Part shown: in pieces, positions 62,224 to 64,000 of the stretch
How positions within the stretch are numbered: position 1 is the first letter of the stretch
Layout of the letters: every line of letters begins with the position of its first letter
DNA from: Streptomyces sp. MH60
GTDB taxonomy: Bacteria > Actinomycetota > Actinomycetes > Streptomycetales > Streptomycetaceae
DNA: 64,000 nt
Direction of reading: 5' to 3'
Assembly: GCF_002939385.1 (NCBI RefSeq)
Contig: NZ_MULI01000002.1
Span: forward strand, 273,439 to 337,438
Notes under the pieces: model-generated
What the model saw: the letters and a program-made list of their open reading frames with translations, nothing else
Told to the model about the DNA's origin: nothing
The model's database searches: none
Made by a program: the position numbers and the translations under genes

Positions 62224-62679
62224 TCAGGCATGTTGTCCTTCCCTCGGTCGGGATGCGCCGCGACGCATCGTGAGTCTGTCGTGTTCCCGGCCGGTCCCCG
62301 CCCCGACTCCCCGCCGCTCTTCCCTGCCCGGCCTGCCGTCCCTCGACCCGGTGATTGGTGTCATCCACTTCACGCGGACCGGGAACCCGTCCTCACGCGC
62401 CCACCCACTCACGGCCTCTCCTGGGACGCCGTTGGCGGCTTCCCCTGAAAGAACCTGTGCAACCAGCCTCATGCGTGGACTGCGCCTCGTTTCGCTGAGC
62501 TGACGACGTATGAGGTTGGCCACGAGGGGTTTCCGCCGGCCAGCGGGGAGGGCGCGGACCGCTGTCTCGTTCTTCTCGCGGGTCGTCTCGTATGGGCGCC
62601 GCAGGTCCAGCCGTCGGGGGACGAGCAGGAGAAGCCGTTGGGGTGGGAGGACACGCATGGCCTCGGTCAGCTCCCACAT
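62224..62679 (-). pseudogene. Fragment related to the membrane/TIR-like gene at 62950
   Basis: The frame from 62679 begins MWELTEAMRVLPPQRLLLLVPR, which aligns with VWEFTEALRTTTPDRILLLIYD of the neighbouring protein. It continues as a basic, charge-rich 130 residues without recognised features. The upstream half expected from the neighbour (membrane segments, GQPGE motif) is not readable in any single frame between 62680 and 62890, so this is probably a 3' remnant of a second copy. It could still be translated from the ATG at 62679. Confidence 0.5.
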
Positions 62680-62949
62680 GGTTCCTGCGCTTGAGCCGAG
62701 CGTGTGTGTGGGCGTGCGGGAACAGCGTCCTGCGCGGCGCCGGGGTCTGGATGACCCAGGCCGTCATGGGGCCGAGGACGTAGCCGGGGGCGAGGACCAT
62801 CTCGGCGAGTCCGAGCCCCGCGTCCGCGGCGGTGTGGCAACTACCGGCGTCCAAAGTCTCTCCCTGTCCCTCGGTCTTCCCCAACTCGACTAGCAGTCAT
62901 GCACGTTGCGTGGATTTACATGGTGGCCGGTGGACGGGGAGCAGGATGC

Positions 62950-63996
62950 TCAGGGCAGACGGGCGATGGCGTCGAGGACCGGCGCGAGGTCGCGCCGTGC
63001 CAGTCGGCGCAGGGTCCAGACGGTTCGCCACCGGGGAACGGTCGGCAGGAAGTGCGTGAAGCGGGGATGCCCCTCAGGGTCGAAGGACAGCACTCCCTTG
63101 AGCGGGAAGTCCCAGCGGAGCCCCTTGGTTCGCGGTGCTGCGGCCGGAAGAGGCCACGGAGCACGCGGCAGCGGCATCCGCGGGGCAGCGGGAGTCGAAC
63201 CGGCGGACATGTCTTCCGCGCATGCCTGAGTGACGTCGTCGCGGAAGGCGTGGTAGAGATCCGCGTCGTAGATGAGCAACAGAATGCGGTCAGGCGTGGT
63301 GGTGCGGAGCGCTTCGGTGAACTCCCAGACGGTTCCGGGGCCCGGGGCCGCCGTCAGGAAGACGGCTCGGGCGCCCCTGATGAGGTCGCTGACCGTGTCC
63401 TTCCAGTTGTCGACGGGCAGGTAGCCGCGCTCAGCCCCGAGCGGCGGCAGGAGCTCGCCGGGTTGCCCGATCGCAATGACGCGGCCGAGGCTCCGGAACT
63501 GACGCGTCAGGAACTGTTCGAGCGACCCCGAGATCTCGAAGGGTGAGCGGGTGTACCAGCCCGGAGCCTCCTCCGGCGGCAGCGCCATCGCCGCGTCGAC
63601 GGCGAAGGGGCGCAGGTGGATCAAGTAGCGCTCGCCGCTGAGGCTCGCGAGATCGGCGATGATCCGATGACGGTGGAGTCTGCCCCGATGCAGCAGCGCA
63701 CCGCCCGCCGCGAACACCAGATACGGGAGGCACACGAGCGCGAACGCCGCGAGCGGGGGTCCCCAGGACAGGACTGTCTCCTCGGCCGCCAGATCGCTGT
63801 ACAAGGGGCCGGCGACGAGCACGGCCGACACCGCCACAGCGCGCAGTGTCCAGCCCAGAGCGGTGAGTATGCGCCCCACTCCCGGTCTTTGCCGCATCTG
63901 TCGGGCGGGCGACGGGTTGTAGTCGCCGCCCGGAAGTCGCGCCCGGATCGACAGGGCTGCCATGAAACTGCAGAAGGTGTTCAGGGCGATCAACAA
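62950..63996 (-). CDS. Membrane protein with TIR/nucleotide-binding-like C-terminal domain (5' end at window edge)
   Basis: The frame is open to the window edge. The first visible codon usable as a start is TTG 63996, so the gene may begin outside. Two to three membrane segments (FCSFMAALSIRA; AVAVSAVLVAGPLY; PLAAFALVCLPYLVFAAGGALL) precede a soluble domain: YLIHLRPFAVDAAMA, SLGRVIAIGQPGELLPPLGAERGYLPVDNWKDTVSDLIRGARAVFLTAAPGPGTVWEFTEALR. This alternation of strands and helices resembles TIR/STAND-associated sensing domains in other actinobacterial membrane proteins. Function unknown. Confidence 0.75.
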   Translation of the reverse strand: MLIALNTFCSFMAALSIRARLPGGDYNPSPARQMRQRPGVGRILTALGWTLRAVAVSAVLVAGPLYSDLAAEETVLSWGPPLAAFALVCLPYLVFAAGGALLHRGRLHRHRIIADLASLSGERYLIHLRPFAVDAAMALPPEEAPGWYTRSPFEISGSLEQFLTRQFRSLGRVIAIGQPGELLPPLGAERGYLPVDNWKDTVSDLIRGARAVFLTAAPGPGTVWEFTEALRTTTPDRILLLIYDADLYHAFRDDVTQACAEDMSAGSTPAAPRMPLPRAPWPLPAAAPRTKGLRWDFPLKGVLSFDPEGHPRFTHFLPTVPRWRTVWTLRRLARRDLAPVLDAIARLP

Positions 63997-64000
63997 CCAG

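Overview
The window is very GC-rich actinobacterial DNA and almost certainly from a Streptomyces-like organism. Evidence: strong G/C third-position bias, GTG starts, ATGA/GTGA overlaps, Streptomyces-typical small families (DUF5133-, DUF6207-, DUF6355-, DUF6368- and SCO6745-like proteins) and two rare TTA leucine codons in one accessory gene. Gene decay and insertion-sequence (IS) density rise from left to right, which fits a chromosome arm or another accessory region.

Layout. (1) 1-5.4 kb: the end of a UT-type urea transporter, then a urease operon ureA-ureB-ureC-ureF-ureG-ureD without ureE; UreG has a His-rich N-terminus. (2) 5.4-10 kb: two STAS anti-sigma-antagonist-type proteins, a winged-helix regulator, a DUF5133 protein and three broken IS5-type elements. 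(3) 10-31.3 kb: a stress island. It holds a DUF1931 histone-fold protein, a FUSC-type membrane protein, a PucR-type regulator, a tight dnaK-grpE-dnaJ-cbpM-clpB-trx-hsp20 chaperone run, DUF2267 and UBP zinc-finger proteins, a cNMP-binding/thioredoxin-reductase-like fusion lacking the redox CxxC, two zinc alcohol dehydrogenases (one missing its NAD-binding core) and an SRPBCC protein. It is bracketed by two paralogous four-TM proteins in opposite orientation. (4) 31.8-39 kb: two tandem proteins resembling NHLP (nitrile-hydratase-like leader peptide) polypeptides, a frameshifted alpha/beta hydrolase, SDR and DUF6207 remnants, then a LysR regulator divergent from an epoxide hydrolase / SDR / FAH-family / SCO6745-like gene set.

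(5) 39-49 kb: strong inverted repeats, an integrase-like remnant, an AraC regulator, a small secreted DUF6355-like protein and a dead DinB gene. Then comes the most interesting locus: a small two-TM protein and a NACHT NTPase with C-terminal membrane segments, each carrying two copies of the same short Gly/Ala-rich motif resembling RHIM-like bacterial amyloid-signalling motifs. This is followed by an IS630-type unit that encloses a DUF6368 gene between near-perfect 34-bp ends, and by several transposase scraps. (6) 49.2-55.4 kb: an operon (ABM monooxygenase-like protein, alcohol dehydrogenase, MIP18/DUF59 protein, amidohydrolase, SDR) divergent from an AcoR/MimR-like activator. It resembles the accessory half of propane/acetone monooxygenase clusters without the monooxygenase. 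(7) 55.4-64 kb: a graveyard of fragments (dienelactone hydrolase, YcaQ-like, MFS), two truncated IS1380 copies around a secreted serine hydrolase, a 13-copy hexanucleotide repeat, a PASTA lipoprotein with a G9 tract at its ribosome-binding site, and RipA-like and nucleotide-binding-like membrane proteins at the right edge.

Names for DUF and other family assignments rest on recognition of sequence patterns, not on database searches.
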